From positions 124,001 through 188,000 of the forward strand of contig CACXIP010000004.1 of the NCBI GenBank assembly GCA_902767775.1: a DNA stretch of 64,000 nt, in the 5' to 3' direction. The DNA comes from an uncultured Prevotellaceae bacterium (GTDB lineage: Bacteria > Bacteroidota > Bacteroidia > Bacteroidales > Bacteroidaceae). Position numbers and translations under genes: made by a program. The notes under the pieces are model-generated. The model was given only the letters and a program-made list of their open reading frames with translations. It searched no databases and had not been told where the DNA came from. Positions 34,801-44,072 of this stretch are shown here, piece after piece. Within the stretch, counting starts at the first letter, position 1. Every line of letters begins with the position of its first letter.

Positions 34801-35994
34801 ATGGCAAAACTATCAGAACGTCTCAATCGACTGGCTCCCTCTGCTACTCTCGTGATGTCGCAGAAGAGCAGTGAGATGAAAGCCCAGGGCATCGATGTGA
34901 TCAACCTCAGCGTTGGAGAACCCGACTTCAACACACCTGACGGTATCAAGGTGAGTGCCAAGCAAGCCATCGACGAAAACTATTCCCGTTATTCACCCGT
35001 ACCTGGCTATCCCGGACTGCGTCGCGCTATCGCCGATAAATTGAGTAAGGAGAACGGACTCAGCTACAGCATCAGCGAGATATTGGTATCCAACGGAGCC
35101 AAGCAGTCGGTGTGCAACACCGTCCTGGCGCTGGTTGATGATGGTGACGAGGTGATTATTCCAGCCCCATATTGGGTGAGCTATCCCCAGATGGTGAAAT
35201 TGGCTGGCGGCATTCCCGTCATCGTTCCCACAGGTTTCGGACAAAACTTCAAGATGACAGCAAGCCAGTTGGAGGCCGCCATCACACCGAAGACGAAGAT
35301 GCTTATTCTATGTTCGCCGAGCAACCCCACTGGCAGCGTATACAATAAGGAGGAGTTGCGCGCCCTTGCCGATGTGGTGCTCTCGCACGACGACCTCTTC
35401 GTCATTGCCGATGAAATCTATGAGCACATCAACTACACCGGGCACCATGAGAGCATCGCACAGTTTGAAGGTATGAAGGAGCGCACCATTATCATCAACG
35501 GTGTGTCGAAAGCATACGCCATGACAGGTTGGCGCATCGGTTACATGGCAGGACCCGAATGGATAGTGAAAGGTTGCAACAAATTGCAGGGCCAATACAC
35601 CAGCGGTGCATGCTCTGTCAGCCAGAAAGCAGCTGAAGCCGCATACACCCAGTCGCAGGCTTGTGTTGAGGAGATGCGTCAGGCTTTCGAGCGCAGGCGC
35701 GACCTCATCGTGGAACTCACCAGTGCCATCCCCGGCTTGGAAGTGAACCGCCCTGAAGGTGCCTTCTACCTCTTCCCCAAATGCAGTCACTTCTATGGTA
35801 AGAGCTATAACGGAAGGACAATCAACTCATCCACCGACCTGGCACTCTACTTGCTTGAGGAGGCTCATGTCGCCACAGTAGGGGGGGATGCCTTTGGCGA
35901 TCCAGAGTGTTTCCGCATGAGTTACGCCACGAGCGATGACAACATCCGAGAGGCCATCCGAAGAATCAGCAAGGCGCTCCAACAGCTGCAATAA
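34801..35994 (+). CDS. aspC: Aspartate-type PLP aminotransferase
   Basis: A 397-residue fold-type I aminotransferase of subgroup I-gamma (thermophilic AspAT type). The PLP lysine is K237 in NGVSKAYAMTGWRIGY; the cofactor-binding SNGAKQSV, CSPSNPTGSVY, and the C-terminal FRMSYATSDDNI (arginine binding the substrate carboxylate) are present. The likely reaction is aspartate + 2-oxoglutarate to oxaloacetate + glutamate; some family members also act on prephenate or aromatic acids. Monocistronic between ribBA and the exbB locus. Confidence 0.88.
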   Translation: MAKLSERLNRLAPSATLVMSQKSSEMKAQGIDVINLSVGEPDFNTPDGIKVSAKQAIDENYSRYSPVPGYPGLRRAIADKLSKENGLSYSISEILVSNGAKQSVCNTVLALVDDGDEVIIPAPYWVSYPQMVKLAGGIPVIVPTGFGQNFKMTASQLEAAITPKTKMLILCSPSNPTGSVYNKEELRALADVVLSHDDLFVIADEIYEHINYTGHHESIAQFEGMKERTIIINGVSKAYAMTGWRIGYMAGPEWIVKGCNKLQGQYTSGACSVSQKAAEAAYTQSQACVEEMRQAFERRRDLIVELTSAIPGLEVNRPEGAFYLFPKCSHFYGKSYNGRTINSSTDLALYLLEEAHVATVGGDAFGDPECFRMSYATSDDNIREAIRRISKALQQLQ

Positions 35995-36071
35995 CATTGT
36001 AATAAAGCACCGAGAGAGAAAAATATTTGTTAAAAAACATTAATCACTCCTCATTTCTTCGAGTTAATTAT

Positions 36072-36079
36072 TATCTTTG
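36072..36079 (+). promoter_or_regulatory. -7 element of the exbB-tonB operon
   Basis: TATCTTTG. It implies an approximately 120-nt leader before exbB. The leader starts with a perfect 6-bp hairpin (CCAAGC 36092-36097 with GCTTGG 36107-36112), perhaps stabilising the message. Confidence 0.6.
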
Positions 36080-36207
36080 CGATGTTATTCGCCAAGCTGT
36101 TGCCATGCTTGGAAAATGGTTGTCTATAAACAAAGAAATAATCACTACAAATAGGGATTGTATAACTTAAACTTATCAATAACTTAAATCAACAAATTAA
36201 AAAAATT

Positions 36208-37035
36208 ATGGCAAATTCAACAAAAGCAGCAGCCCCGAAGAAATCGACGGGCTTCACCGGAGTTAGAGGTGCATTCTGGATTATCGTAGTTTGCGCCATC
36301 ATCGCTTTCACCCTGTTCTTCACCTGGTTCGCCAGCCCGTCTCACTTCTCTGATGAGACAAAGGAGACACCTATCGACGTTTGGGGAACCATCTTCAAGG
36401 GCGGTATCATCGTGCCTGTGATTCACTCACTGTTGCTCACCGTGCTCGCCATGTCTATCGAGCGCTGGCTGGCTCTCCGCACCGCATTTGGTAAGGGTGC
36501 TCTTCCCAAATTCGTTGCCAACATCAAGGCTGCTCTCAACGCCAATGACTTCGCAAAGGCTCAGCAGCTCTGCGACCAGCAGAAGGGTTCTGTAGCCAAC
36601 GTCGTTTCCGCTTCTCTGCGTGCATACAAGGAGATGGAAGGAACAACCGGCATCAAGAAGGCTCAGAAAGTTGCTAAGATCCAGCAGGCTCACGAGGAAG
36701 CTTCTCAGCTTGAGATGCCTACTCTGACAATGAACCTTCCGATTGTCGCTACCCTGGTTACCCTCGGTACACTTACTGGACTTCTCGGTACTGTGGTCGG
36801 TATGATCAAGTCATTCTCCGCTCTGTCCGCAGGTGGTGGTGCTGACTCCGCAAAACTTTCCGCAGGTATTTCTGAGGCTCTTATCAATACTGCCTTCGGT
36901 ATTGCTACATCATGGTTTGCTGTTGTGTCCTACAACTACTTCACCAACAAGGTTGACAAGCTGACATTCGCACTCGACGAGGTAGGTTATTCAATTGCTC
37001 AGACTTACGAAGCAACCCACGCAGAAGAAGCTTAA
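36208..37035 (+). CDS. exbB: ExbB/TolQ/MotA-family proton channel
   Basis: A 275-residue inner-membrane protein. A first helix at about 25-45 (IIVVCAIIAFTLFFTWF), a second at about 70-90, a cytoplasmic loop rich in Lys/Gln, then the conserved NLPIVATLVTLGTLTGLLGTVVGMIKSFSAL block (about 175-205) and a last helix in IAEALINTAFGIATSWFAV-like sequence. With ExbD it forms the proton-driven motor powering TonB. First gene of the locus, 31 bp before exbD. Confidence 0.94.
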   Translation: MANSTKAAAPKKSTGFTGVRGAFWIIVVCAIIAFTLFFTWFASPSHFSDETKETPIDVWGTIFKGGIIVPVIHSLLLTVLAMSIERWLALRTAFGKGALPKFVANIKAALNANDFAKAQQLCDQQKGSVANVVSASLRAYKEMEGTTGIKKAQKVAKIQQAHEEASQLEMPTLTMNLPIVATLVTLGTLTGLLGTVVGMIKSFSALSAGGGADSAKLSAGISEALINTAFGIATSWFAVVSYNYFTNKVDKLTFALDEVGYSIAQTYEATHAEEA

Positions 37036-37066
37036 TTTTTGCTAACCCTTATAAATATTTATCGCT

Positions 37067-37702
37067 ATGGGTAAAGTAAAAGTTAAGAAAAGTGATGTCT
37101 GGATCGACATGACGCCGATGTCGGACGTGATGACCCTGCTTCTGACCTTCTTCATGCTGACTTCTACGTTCGTCAAGAACGAGCCAGTGAAGGTTAACGT
37201 GCCGGGTTCCGTCTCCGAGATCAAGGTGCCAGAGAATGGTGTCCTCACCATCCTCGTCAATCCTGAGAAGGACGCCGTCACAGGCGAGCCTACAGGAGAG
37301 GGCCAGGTGTTCATGAGCATAGACAACACTGAGCAATTGGGTAAGACACTGTCAGAGGTGATGCCCGACGCCAGCGCGTTGGACCTCGACGTGTTCACCC
37401 GTGAGGGTACCTTCGGCGTGCCCCTTGAAGAGATGAAGACCTATTTGTCGATGTCGACCGACCAGCGCCATAAGATATTGCCCACCAAGGGCATACCTCT
37501 TGACAGCATCGACGGCGGCATGAGCGAGTTCCAGCAATGGGTAGACGCTGCTCGTACCGTCAACGAGAACATCAAGATTGCCTTGAAGGCCGACGCAACG
37601 ACCCCCTACAAGACCGTCAAGAAAGTCATGAGTGAACTTCAGGACATGGACGAGAGCCACTACTACATGATCACCAACCTTAAAGCATCGGAGGATCAAT
37701 AA
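37067..37702 (+). CDS. exbD: ExbD-type biopolymer transport protein (first copy)
   Basis: A 211-residue protein with a short cytoplasmic start, one membrane helix (about 20-38) containing the proton-carrying aspartate D20 (DMTPMSDVMTLLLTFFML), and a periplasmic domain about 160 residues long. The second exbD starts at the last base of its stop (TAATG), so the pair is translationally coupled and probably forms a heteromeric ExbD. Confidence 0.93.
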   Translation: MGKVKVKKSDVWIDMTPMSDVMTLLLTFFMLTSTFVKNEPVKVNVPGSVSEIKVPENGVLTILVNPEKDAVTGEPTGEGQVFMSIDNTEQLGKTLSEVMPDASALDLDVFTREGTFGVPLEEMKTYLSMSTDQRHKILPTKGIPLDSIDGGMSEFQQWVDAARTVNENIKIALKADATTPYKTVKKVMSELQDMDESHYYMITNLKASEDQ

Positions 37703-38358
37703 TGGGAAAGAAAAAAGAAAGTAAGCAGAAAAAAATCAATGTCCGCGTAGACTTTACGCCTATGGTGGATATGCTTATGCTTCTCATCACCTTCTTCATG
37801 CTTTGTACGACGCTGAGCAAGCCCCAGACTATGGAGCTGACAATGCCGAGTAATGATGAGAATCAGGATGATACAAACAAGAACGAGTCAAAGGCCTCTC
37901 AGACGGTGACGCTTTACGTGGCAGCCGACAACAAGCTGTATTATGCAGAGGGTGAGCCTGAGTACAACAACCCTGACTGGGTGAAAGAGACCAGCTGGGG
38001 CAATGGGAAAGGTGGCATCCGTGACGTGCTCCGTGAGCATGCCATTGAGGACGGTACCAAGCCTGTGAAGCTGATTGAGCTGGAGGTGAAGAACCTCGCC
38101 ATCGATCGTGCCAACAATCCGAAGAACTACACCGACAGTACCTATGCCAAGGCATTGAGTAAAATCAAGGGCGGTGAGTTGAAGGACGGCAAGATTCCTA
38201 CCCTGACGATTGTCATCAAGCCCACCGACAATGCTTCCTACAAGAACATGGTCGATGCTTTGGATGAGATGCAGATTCTGAGTATTGGAACATACGTCAT
38301 CGATAAGATCTCTCCCGACGACGAGAAACTTCTCGAGAAGAAGGGTGTGAAGATGTAA
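37702..38358 (+). CDS. exbD: ExbD-type biopolymer transport protein (second copy)
   Basis: A 218-residue paralogue of the preceding protein, with a lysine-rich start, the membrane aspartate D23 in VDFTPMVDMLMLLITFFML, and a periplasmic domain with a charged insertion (NDENQDDTNKNESKAS). Two unlike ExbD proteins beside one ExbB are typical of Bacteroidetes Ton systems. Confidence 0.93.
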   Translation: MGKKKESKQKKINVRVDFTPMVDMLMLLITFFMLCTTLSKPQTMELTMPSNDENQDDTNKNESKASQTVTLYVAADNKLYYAEGEPEYNNPDWVKETSWGNGKGGIRDVLREHAIEDGTKPVKLIELEVKNLAIDRANNPKNYTDSTYAKALSKIKGGELKDGKIPTLTIVIKPTDNASYKNMVDALDEMQILSIGTYVIDKISPDDEKLLEKKGVKM

Positions 38359-38386
38359 TTGGTTAACTTAAAAACGAGTAAGAATT

Positions 38387-39244
38387 ATGTCAAATATTGA
38401 TCTTTTCGATCCCAAATGGATCGACCTTGTGTTCCAAAACAAGAACAAAGAGTATGGAGCTTATCAGTTGCGCCGCGAGACCTCAAAGCGTAACCTTCTC
38501 GCCCTTGCCATACTGATTTCCGCAGCGCTGATTGTCGGTGGATACCTTGTTTACAAGATTGAGGCTGACAAGCGCGAGGCTGAGCGTCTGGCATATATGG
38601 AGCAACTCGAACTTTCCAAACTCCAGCAGAAAGCTAAGGAGGAGAAGAAAGAAGAGAAGCCGAAGGTAGAGAAGCCAAAGATTGAGCCAAAGAAAGAGCT
38701 TCCTCAGGTACGTGAGACCCAGAAGTTTACCGCCCCTGTCATCAAGAAGGATGAACTCGTGAAAGAGGACAACCAGATGAAGCAGATGGACCAGTTGGAT
38801 GCCAACACCGCTGTGGGTACCAAGGACCAGGAAGGTACTAAGGACCGTACCATTGAGGCTGCACGTGAGGCTGTGGTTGAAAAAGTTGTCGAGGAGCCCA
38901 AACAAGAGGTGAAGCAGGAAGTCACGCAGAAGATTTTCGACGTGGTGGAGCAGCAACCTTCATTCCCCGGCGGCCAGGGAGCCCTGCTTGCATGGCTTCA
39001 GCAGAACATCCACTATCCTCCTGTGGCTGAGGAGAACGGTATCCAAGGCCGTGTGGTCGTGTCCTTCGTCGTGGAGCCTGACGGCAGCATCACCAACGTA
39101 CAGGTGGTGCGTGGCGTTGACCCCTCACTCGACAAAGAGGCTGTCCGCGTGACCAAGGCCATGCCGAAATGGCAGCCAGGTAAGCAGAACGGTCAGGCTG
39201 TGCGTGTGAAGTACAATCTGCCTGTGACCTTTAAGCTTCAGTAA
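38387..39244 (+). CDS. tonB: TonB energy transducer
   Basis: A 285-residue periplasm-spanning protein. The N-terminal WIDLVFQNKNKEYGAYQLRRE motif is that of Bacteroidetes TonB; the membrane helix is at about 42-60; a Lys/Glu/Pro-rich linker spans about 75-185; the C-terminal TonB domain (from about 192) starts with FPGGQGALLAWLQQNIHYP and contains GRVVVSFVVEPDGSI and MPKWQPGKQNGQAVRVKYNLPV. It contacts the TonB box of outer-membrane receptors such as the one at 53689-57033. Followed by a strong terminator. Confidence 0.95.
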   Translation: MSNIDLFDPKWIDLVFQNKNKEYGAYQLRRETSKRNLLALAILISAALIVGGYLVYKIEADKREAERLAYMEQLELSKLQQKAKEEKKEEKPKVEKPKIEPKKELPQVRETQKFTAPVIKKDELVKEDNQMKQMDQLDANTAVGTKDQEGTKDRTIEAAREAVVEKVVEEPKQEVKQEVTQKIFDVVEQQPSFPGGQGALLAWLQQNIHYPPVAEENGIQGRVVVSFVVEPDGSITNVQVVRGVDPSLDKEAVRVTKAMPKWQPGKQNGQAVRVKYNLPVTFKLQ

Positions 39245-39293
39245 AATGAACCAACCTTTCTACGTATTTCATATATTGTAGAACGACCAACTG

Positions 39294-39331
39294 CGTCAGG
39301 GGCAATTTCGGTTGCCCCTGACGATAGTTTT
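39294..39331 (+). terminator. Terminator after tonB
   Basis: A 12-bp perfect stem (CGTCAGGGGCAA / TTGCCCCTGACG) with a 6-nt loop, followed by ATAGTTTTT, between tonB and the PstS-like gene. Confidence 0.85.
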
Positions 39332-39364
39332 TCAAGGAATCAACAACTACCAAAATCATCAAAC

Positions 39365-40327
39365 ATGAGAAAGACATTCATCTATACCTTGTTCGGTCTT
39401 GTGATGGCGGGCGGAATGCTCGTCTCCTGTGACAACAGTGACAAACGTGGCGGCCGCACCGACACAGAGACATCTGGTGAGGTAACCATTGTGGCGGATG
39501 AAAGTCTCAAGCCCGTCATCCAAGAGTTGATTGACCAGTTTGAGTTCAAATGGCCAAAGGCGAAAATCAATCTCAAGGATACGACGGAGAACCGAGGTTT
39601 TGAGATGATCCGCGATATGGAGACCTGCCTTCTCTTCACCACCCGTCCGCTGAAGGAGAGTGAGGAGGCTTTCCTGAAGACCAAGAAGCAAATTCCTTCT
39701 GTCTTCCCCATTGGCTATGACGGTCTGGCACTCATCGTGCATCCTCAGAACCCTGACACCTGCATTTCCGTGAAGAACATCAAGCAGATTCTTCAAGGCG
39801 AGGTCACACAATGGAATGAGATTTACAAGGGGTCGAAATTGGGTAAGTTTGATGTCGTTTTCGACAACAAGGAGTCTGCCACTCTCCATTATGTGGTTGA
39901 CTCTATCCTCGACGGCAAACCCATCGACAACCCGAATATCACCGCTGCAAACACCAGTGCTGAGGTGATAGAATATGTGCACAATACTCCTAACGCCATC
40001 GGCGTCATCGGTTCAAACTGGCTCAATGACAAGGGTGACAGCACCAACCTCACCTTCATCAACAAAATCCGTGTCATGAAGGTGTCGGTTCTCGACGAGG
40101 CTACTGCCTCCAATAGTTGGAAACCTTATCAGGTATATCTTCTCGACGGCCGCTATCCTTTTGCCCGCACCGTCTATGCCATCTGCGTCGACCCGCAACG
40201 CAAGTTGCCGTGGAGTTTTGCCAACTACACCACCAGTCCCACAGGACAGTTAATCGTGAAGCGCTCAGGTTTGCTTCCCTACCGTGGTGACATCACAATC
40301 AAGAAAGTAAGTATTAAAAAGAACTAA
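39365..40327 (+). CDS. PstS-like substrate-binding lipoprotein
   Basis: A 320-residue protein with a lipoprotein signal and lipidation at C22 (LVSC). The body is a periplasmic phosphate-binding-protein-like fold, with GEVTIVADESLKPVIQELIDQFE and a sequence resembling PstS in its second half (LTFINKIRVMKVS, and SFANYTTSPTGQLIVKRSGLLPY). Genes of this type lie beside exbBD-tonB in many Bacteroidetes without any pst transporter, so the ligand need not be phosphate. No pstCAB here. A terminator precedes it and no clear promoter is visible; low read-through may be used. Confidence 0.8.
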   Translation: MRKTFIYTLFGLVMAGGMLVSCDNSDKRGGRTDTETSGEVTIVADESLKPVIQELIDQFEFKWPKAKINLKDTTENRGFEMIRDMETCLLFTTRPLKESEEAFLKTKKQIPSVFPIGYDGLALIVHPQNPDTCISVKNIKQILQGEVTQWNEIYKGSKLGKFDVVFDNKESATLHYVVDSILDGKPIDNPNITAANTSAEVIEYVHNTPNAIGVIGSNWLNDKGDSTNLTFINKIRVMKVSVLDEATASNSWKPYQVYLLDGRYPFARTVYAICVDPQRKLPWSFANYTTSPTGQLIVKRSGLLPYRGDITIKKVSIKKN

Positions 40328-40335
40328 ATATTTAA

Positions 40336-40355
40336 ACCTTTTGTCCCCAAAAGGT
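40336..40355. repeat. Perfect hairpin between the PstS-like and TPR genes
   Basis: An 8-bp stem ACCTTTTG / CAAAAGGT with a 4-nt loop TCCC, 8 bp after the PstS-like stop. It lacks a following T-run, so it may be a processing or stability element. Confidence 0.5.
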
Positions 40356-40408
40356 GTCAAAAAAGCGATTATATCAATCATCAAAAAGGAAATAAAAAGT
40401 TTACGATT

Positions 40409-41833
40409 ATGAAAAAAGCAGTGAAATTCCTTATCATGGGAGCATTTGTCTTCGGACTCTCTGCTCCTGCCATGGCTCAGGATTATCAGTCAGTCATCGG
40501 CGAAGTGTCGAAGGCCTTGAAGGAAGACCCGCAGGCAGTGGGTGCCGCCAAGCAGTTGGTGAAGGACTTCATGAAGAGCTTCAAGAAAGACCCCGAGGCC
40601 ATGGTGGCATTGGGCAATGCCTATCTGACCGGCAAAAACTTCACCAAAGCAGTGGAGTGTGCTGACCTTGCCCTGAAAAAGAACAAGAACTTTGGCGACG
40701 CTTATATTCTTAAGGGTGATGTTGAGGCGCTGAAGGATGATGGCGGTCAGGCTGCCATGTGGTATCAGCAGGCTATGAACCTTGACCCGAAGAACCCCAA
40801 CGGCTATATGAGCTATGCCAATGTCTACCGCAAGCGCAGTCCGCAGGAGGCTGAGAATGCCCTCAACCAGCTTCGTAAGAATGTCCCTGACTTCCCCATC
40901 GAGGCTGAGACTGGACATATCTTCTACACTTCCGGCAACTACGACAAGGCTTTGGAGTATTTCAACAAGTCAAACATCAGCAAACTGACAGAGAGCCGTA
41001 TCGGTGAGTATGCCCTCGCAGCCCTTCAGGCCGGTGACTACGTCAAGGGTCTGGACGTGTCGAAGGCAGCCGTGCAGCGCTTCCCCGAGAACACTGGTTT
41101 CCTCCGTCTTGCTATGATGAACGGTGTGTTTGGCAAGCAGTTCGGTGATGCCGTTGAGTTTGCTGAGAAGCTGATGAACAGCAGTGCTGAGAAGAATGCT
41201 GGTGACTACAATTATTATGGACAGGCTCTTGCTGGTGCTGAGCAGCATCAGAAGGCTATCGAGCAGTTCACCAAGGCTTTCTCGATGGATTCCGAGGCAT
41301 TCAAGAACCTGCAGGCTATCTCTGAGGCATACAGTGCCCTTGGCGACACCGACAAGGCTTTGGAATACAGTATTCAGTACCTGGACAAGAACCCTGATGC
41401 CAAACCATCGGAGTTCAGCAAGCTCGCTCTTATCTATGTGGAGAAAGTGAAGGCTGGTGAGGATAAGGAGACCAACTGGCAGAAAGCCATGGATGTCTAT
41501 GACAACCTGGTGAAGAAATATCCCCACACCGCTATCTACGCCAAGTTCCAGAAGGGTCATCAGGCCTATCGTTGTGAGGATGACGACAAAGCTCTGAGCT
41601 ATCTCCTCCCCCTCATCGATGAGTTGGGCTCAAAGTCTGACATCAGCGATGACGAGAAGAGCTATCTCATCAATGCACTCAGCGAAGTGGGTTACATCTA
41701 CTGGGGTGACAAGAACGACCTGGAGAGCGCTACACCTTACTACAAGAAACTCTATGAGCTGAAGCCCGATGACTCCACAGCCCGCAAGGCTCTGGGTCTC
41801 GACCAGCCAGAGGCTGAGGCAGCTACAGAGTAA
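40409..41833 (+). CDS. Secreted tetratricopeptide-repeat protein
   Basis: A 474-residue protein with a signal peptide (about 1-23, ending PAMAQD) and roughly ten TPR-like helical hairpins. Repeat hallmarks include AMVALGNAYLTGKNFTKAVECADLAL, YNYYGQALAGAEQHQKAIEQFTKAF and ISEAYSALGDTDKALEYSIQYL. It most likely acts as a periplasmic scaffold for protein contacts, perhaps with TonB or its receptors. It closes the exbB-exbD-exbD-tonB-PstS-TPR locus and is followed by a strong hairpin. No enzymatic motif. Confidence 0.85.
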   Translation: MKKAVKFLIMGAFVFGLSAPAMAQDYQSVIGEVSKALKEDPQAVGAAKQLVKDFMKSFKKDPEAMVALGNAYLTGKNFTKAVECADLALKKNKNFGDAYILKGDVEALKDDGGQAAMWYQQAMNLDPKNPNGYMSYANVYRKRSPQEAENALNQLRKNVPDFPIEAETGHIFYTSGNYDKALEYFNKSNISKLTESRIGEYALAALQAGDYVKGLDVSKAAVQRFPENTGFLRLAMMNGVFGKQFGDAVEFAEKLMNSSAEKNAGDYNYYGQALAGAEQHQKAIEQFTKAFSMDSEAFKNLQAISEAYSALGDTDKALEYSIQYLDKNPDAKPSEFSKLALIYVEKVKAGEDKETNWQKAMDVYDNLVKKYPHTAIYAKFQKGHQAYRCEDDDKALSYLLPLIDELGSKSDISDDEKSYLINALSEVGYIYWGDKNDLESATPYYKKLYELKPDDSTARKALGLDQPEAEAATE

Positions 41834-41857
41834 TTTTATACTGGAGTTTTATAAAAG

Positions 41858-41889
41858 AATAGAGGGAAGCCAATCGGCTTCCCTCTATT
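41858..41889. terminator. Bidirectional terminator between the TPR gene and xynB
   Basis: A perfect 14-bp stem AATAGAGGGAAGCC / GGCTTCCCTCTATT around AATC, with a T-run on the minus-strand side too. It can stop both convergent transcripts. A second imperfect hairpin (CCTACC / GGTAGG) follows at 41918-41942. Confidence 0.85.
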
Positions 41890-41951
41890 GTGTTAAGTTA
41901 ATCAACTATACAAGCAGCCTACCCTTTCTTGGGAGAGGTAGGGAAGGCGCT

Positions 41952-42947
41952 TTATTCGCTCTTCATCGTGTGGATGCGTCCGTCCTCATCAACATCGAGG
42001 GGGATGACCTTGAGGCTGCGGAGCCATGTAGTGTCGTTCGACGGTACGCAGTCGTGATGGAAGAGATACCACTTGCCCTTGTATTGCACAATGCTGTGGT
42101 GGGTGGTCCATCCTACCACAGGCTCAAGGATGACGCCTTGGTAAGTGAAGGGTCCGTAGGGATTGTCACCCACGGCATAGCACAGATAGTGGCTGTCGCC
42201 CGTGCTGTAGGAGAAATAGTACTTGCCGTTCATCTTGTGCATCCACGAGGCCTCAAAGAAACGGTGTGGGTCATCGGCGCGCAGGGGCTTGCCTTCTGCA
42301 TCCACGATGATGACGGGGCGTGGAGCCTCAGCGAACTGCAGCACGTCATCACTCATGCGTGCCACGCGTGATGGAAGCGGGTCCTCGTCTCCCTCAGGCA
42401 GCATTGTTGGGCGGAAATTCTCCTCACCCACCGAGGCGGCTGGTTTCAACTTGTTGTCACGGTACCACTGAAGCTGTCCGCCCCAAATGCCACCGAAATA
42501 ACAGTAAATCTGTCCGTCGTCATCCTTGAAGACGCAGGGGTCGATGCTGTAGGAACCGATAATCGGTGCCGGTTGCGGAATGAACGGTCCCTCGGGCTTG
42601 TCTGCCACGGCGACTCCTAGGTGAAATACGCCGGTGTAGTCCTTGGCGGAGAAGATGAGGTAGTATTTGCCGTCTTTCTCCACGACGTCGTTGTCCCACA
42701 TCTGCTTTTCTGCCCAGGGCACCTGGTCGACATCGAGGATGACACCGTGGTCGGTCACCTCGCCTTCCATGATATCCTCCATGGAAAGTACGTGATAGTC
42801 GCGCATCTGGAAATGACCGCCGTCGTCGTCGAAACACTCGCCGCTGTCCCAGTCGTGTGAGGGATAGACATAGAGCTTGCCGTTGAACACATTGGCTGAG
42901 GGGTCAGCCATATAGTCTTTTGGGAAAAGATACCTTGATTTTGCCAT
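41952..42947 (-). CDS. xynB: Cytoplasmic GH43 beta-xylosidase/exo-xylanase
   Basis: A 331-residue five-bladed-propeller glycosidase with no signal peptide. Catalytic residues expected for GH43 are present: base D15 (MADPSANVF), D136 (SIDPCVF) and acid E232 (FFEASWMHK). It cleaves xylose from xylo-oligosaccharides after uptake; some relatives act on arabinofuranosides. The gene is 7 bp after a GH10 xylanase and in the same order as the xynB of the Prevotella bryantii xylan cluster, which supports the symbol. It is the last gene of a four-gene operon. Confidence 0.9.
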   Translation of the reverse strand: MAKSRYLFPKDYMADPSANVFNGKLYVYPSHDWDSGECFDDDGGHFQMRDYHVLSMEDIMEGEVTDHGVILDVDQVPWAEKQMWDNDVVEKDGKYYLIFSAKDYTGVFHLGVAVADKPEGPFIPQPAPIIGSYSIDPCVFKDDDGQIYCYFGGIWGGQLQWYRDNKLKPAASVGEENFRPTMLPEGDEDPLPSRVARMSDDVLQFAEAPRPVIIVDAEGKPLRADDPHRFFEASWMHKMNGKYYFSYSTGDSHYLCYAVGDNPYGPFTYQGVILEPVVGWTTHHSIVQYKGKWYLFHHDCVPSNDTTWLRSLKVIPLDVDEDGRIHTMKSE

Positions 42948-42954
42948 AATTTGA

Positions 42955-44058
42955 TTATTTAAAGAGTTTGATGATATCGTTGACTATTGGTTTTGCCTGA
43001 TACTGACGGTCGAAGAGCAAGGGGTAGTTGGTACGTCCCTTGATGGGCCATCCGTTAAGCCATGAGCCTCCGTCGCTGATGCCCCACAGGTTGATGCGGC
43101 TAATTTGGTTGCGGTGCTTGTAGTAGATTTTGAACAGGTCCATCCATCGTTTCTCCAGTTCCTTGGCCTTGTCGGCAGGCAATCCGTTCACGTATGGGTT
43201 GTATTTCTGTTGGAACTCGAAGTTCTGCTCCACGCCGGCACCACCGAATCCTTGCGGATTGGGCAGTACATTGATGTCCAGTTCGGTAATCATCACCTTT
43301 ACGCCGCAAGCAGAGAAGGCATCAATCGATTTCTCATACTCCTCCAGATTGGGGTAATCCAAGCCATTGTGACTCTGCATACCGACGCCATCGATGCGCA
43401 GTCCCTTTTCCTTCAGTTTCTTCACCAACCGACAAACTGCCTCACGCTTCGCCTGTCCGGCCATGGAGTAGTCGTTGTAGTATAGTTCAGCATCGGGGTC
43501 TGCCTCATGAGCTGCACGGAAAGCAATCTCAATGAATTCCTCACCCAAGAGGTTGAAAAAGGGCGACTTGCGGAAGGAACCGTCATCCTCGATGGCCTCG
43601 TTTACGACATCCCAACCATGCACCTGACCCTTGTAGTGCCCCACGACGGTCTTGATGTGCTTGATCATGCGCTCACGCAGCACCTCCTTGGAGGCAGGTG
43701 AGGCAGCATAGCCGTTGGTGAACATCCAGTCGGGTGCTTGCGAGTGCCACACCAGGCAATGGCCGATGACTTTCAGGTGATGCTGCCGACAGTAGTTGAC
43801 AAACTTGTCGGCCACCCTGAAGTCAAAAATACCCTCTGCGGGTGCCAGCACCTCGCTCTTCATGCAGTTCTCTGCCACGGCACAGTTGAAATGTCGGTCG
43901 ACAACGGCATCCGCTTCAGGCACTTGACCGTCGCTCTGCCATTGGTTGATGGCAGCACCGATGAGGCAGTATTTGCCCACGGCATCCTTCAGACCCTGAG
44001 CCTGAGCGGAGAATACCGATATCGACAGCAAAGCTGCTATGATGAACCTTCTATTCAT
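42955..44058 (-). CDS. xynA: Secreted GH10 endo-1,4-beta-xylanase
   Basis: A 367-residue single-domain xylanase with a signal peptide (about 1-21, ending AQAQG). The acid/base is E154 (WDVVNEA) and the nucleophile E259 (ITELDINV); HCLVWHSQAPDWM and GISDGGSWLNGWP line the substrate cleft. Cleaves internal xylan bonds by retention of configuration. It carries no carbohydrate-binding insertion. Neighbours are a symporter upstream (14-bp gap) and the GH43 gene downstream. Confidence 0.94.
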   Translation of the reverse strand: MNRRFIIAALLSISVFSAQAQGLKDAVGKYCLIGAAINQWQSDGQVPEADAVVDRHFNCAVAENCMKSEVLAPAEGIFDFRVADKFVNYCRQHHLKVIGHCLVWHSQAPDWMFTNGYAASPASKEVLRERMIKHIKTVVGHYKGQVHGWDVVNEAIEDDGSFRKSPFFNLLGEEFIEIAFRAAHEADPDAELYYNDYSMAGQAKREAVCRLVKKLKEKGLRIDGVGMQSHNGLDYPNLEEYEKSIDAFSACGVKVMITELDINVLPNPQGFGGAGVEQNFEFQQKYNPYVNGLPADKAKELEKRWMDLFKIYYKHRNQISRINLWGISDGGSWLNGWPIKGRTNYPLLFDRQYQAKPIVNDIIKLFK

Positions 44059-44072
44059 AGTTTTGCTTCTGA

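Noticed and set aside
39365..40327. Phosphate ABC transport operon
   Set aside because: Only a PstS-like binding protein is present; no pstC, pstA, pstB or phoU follows.
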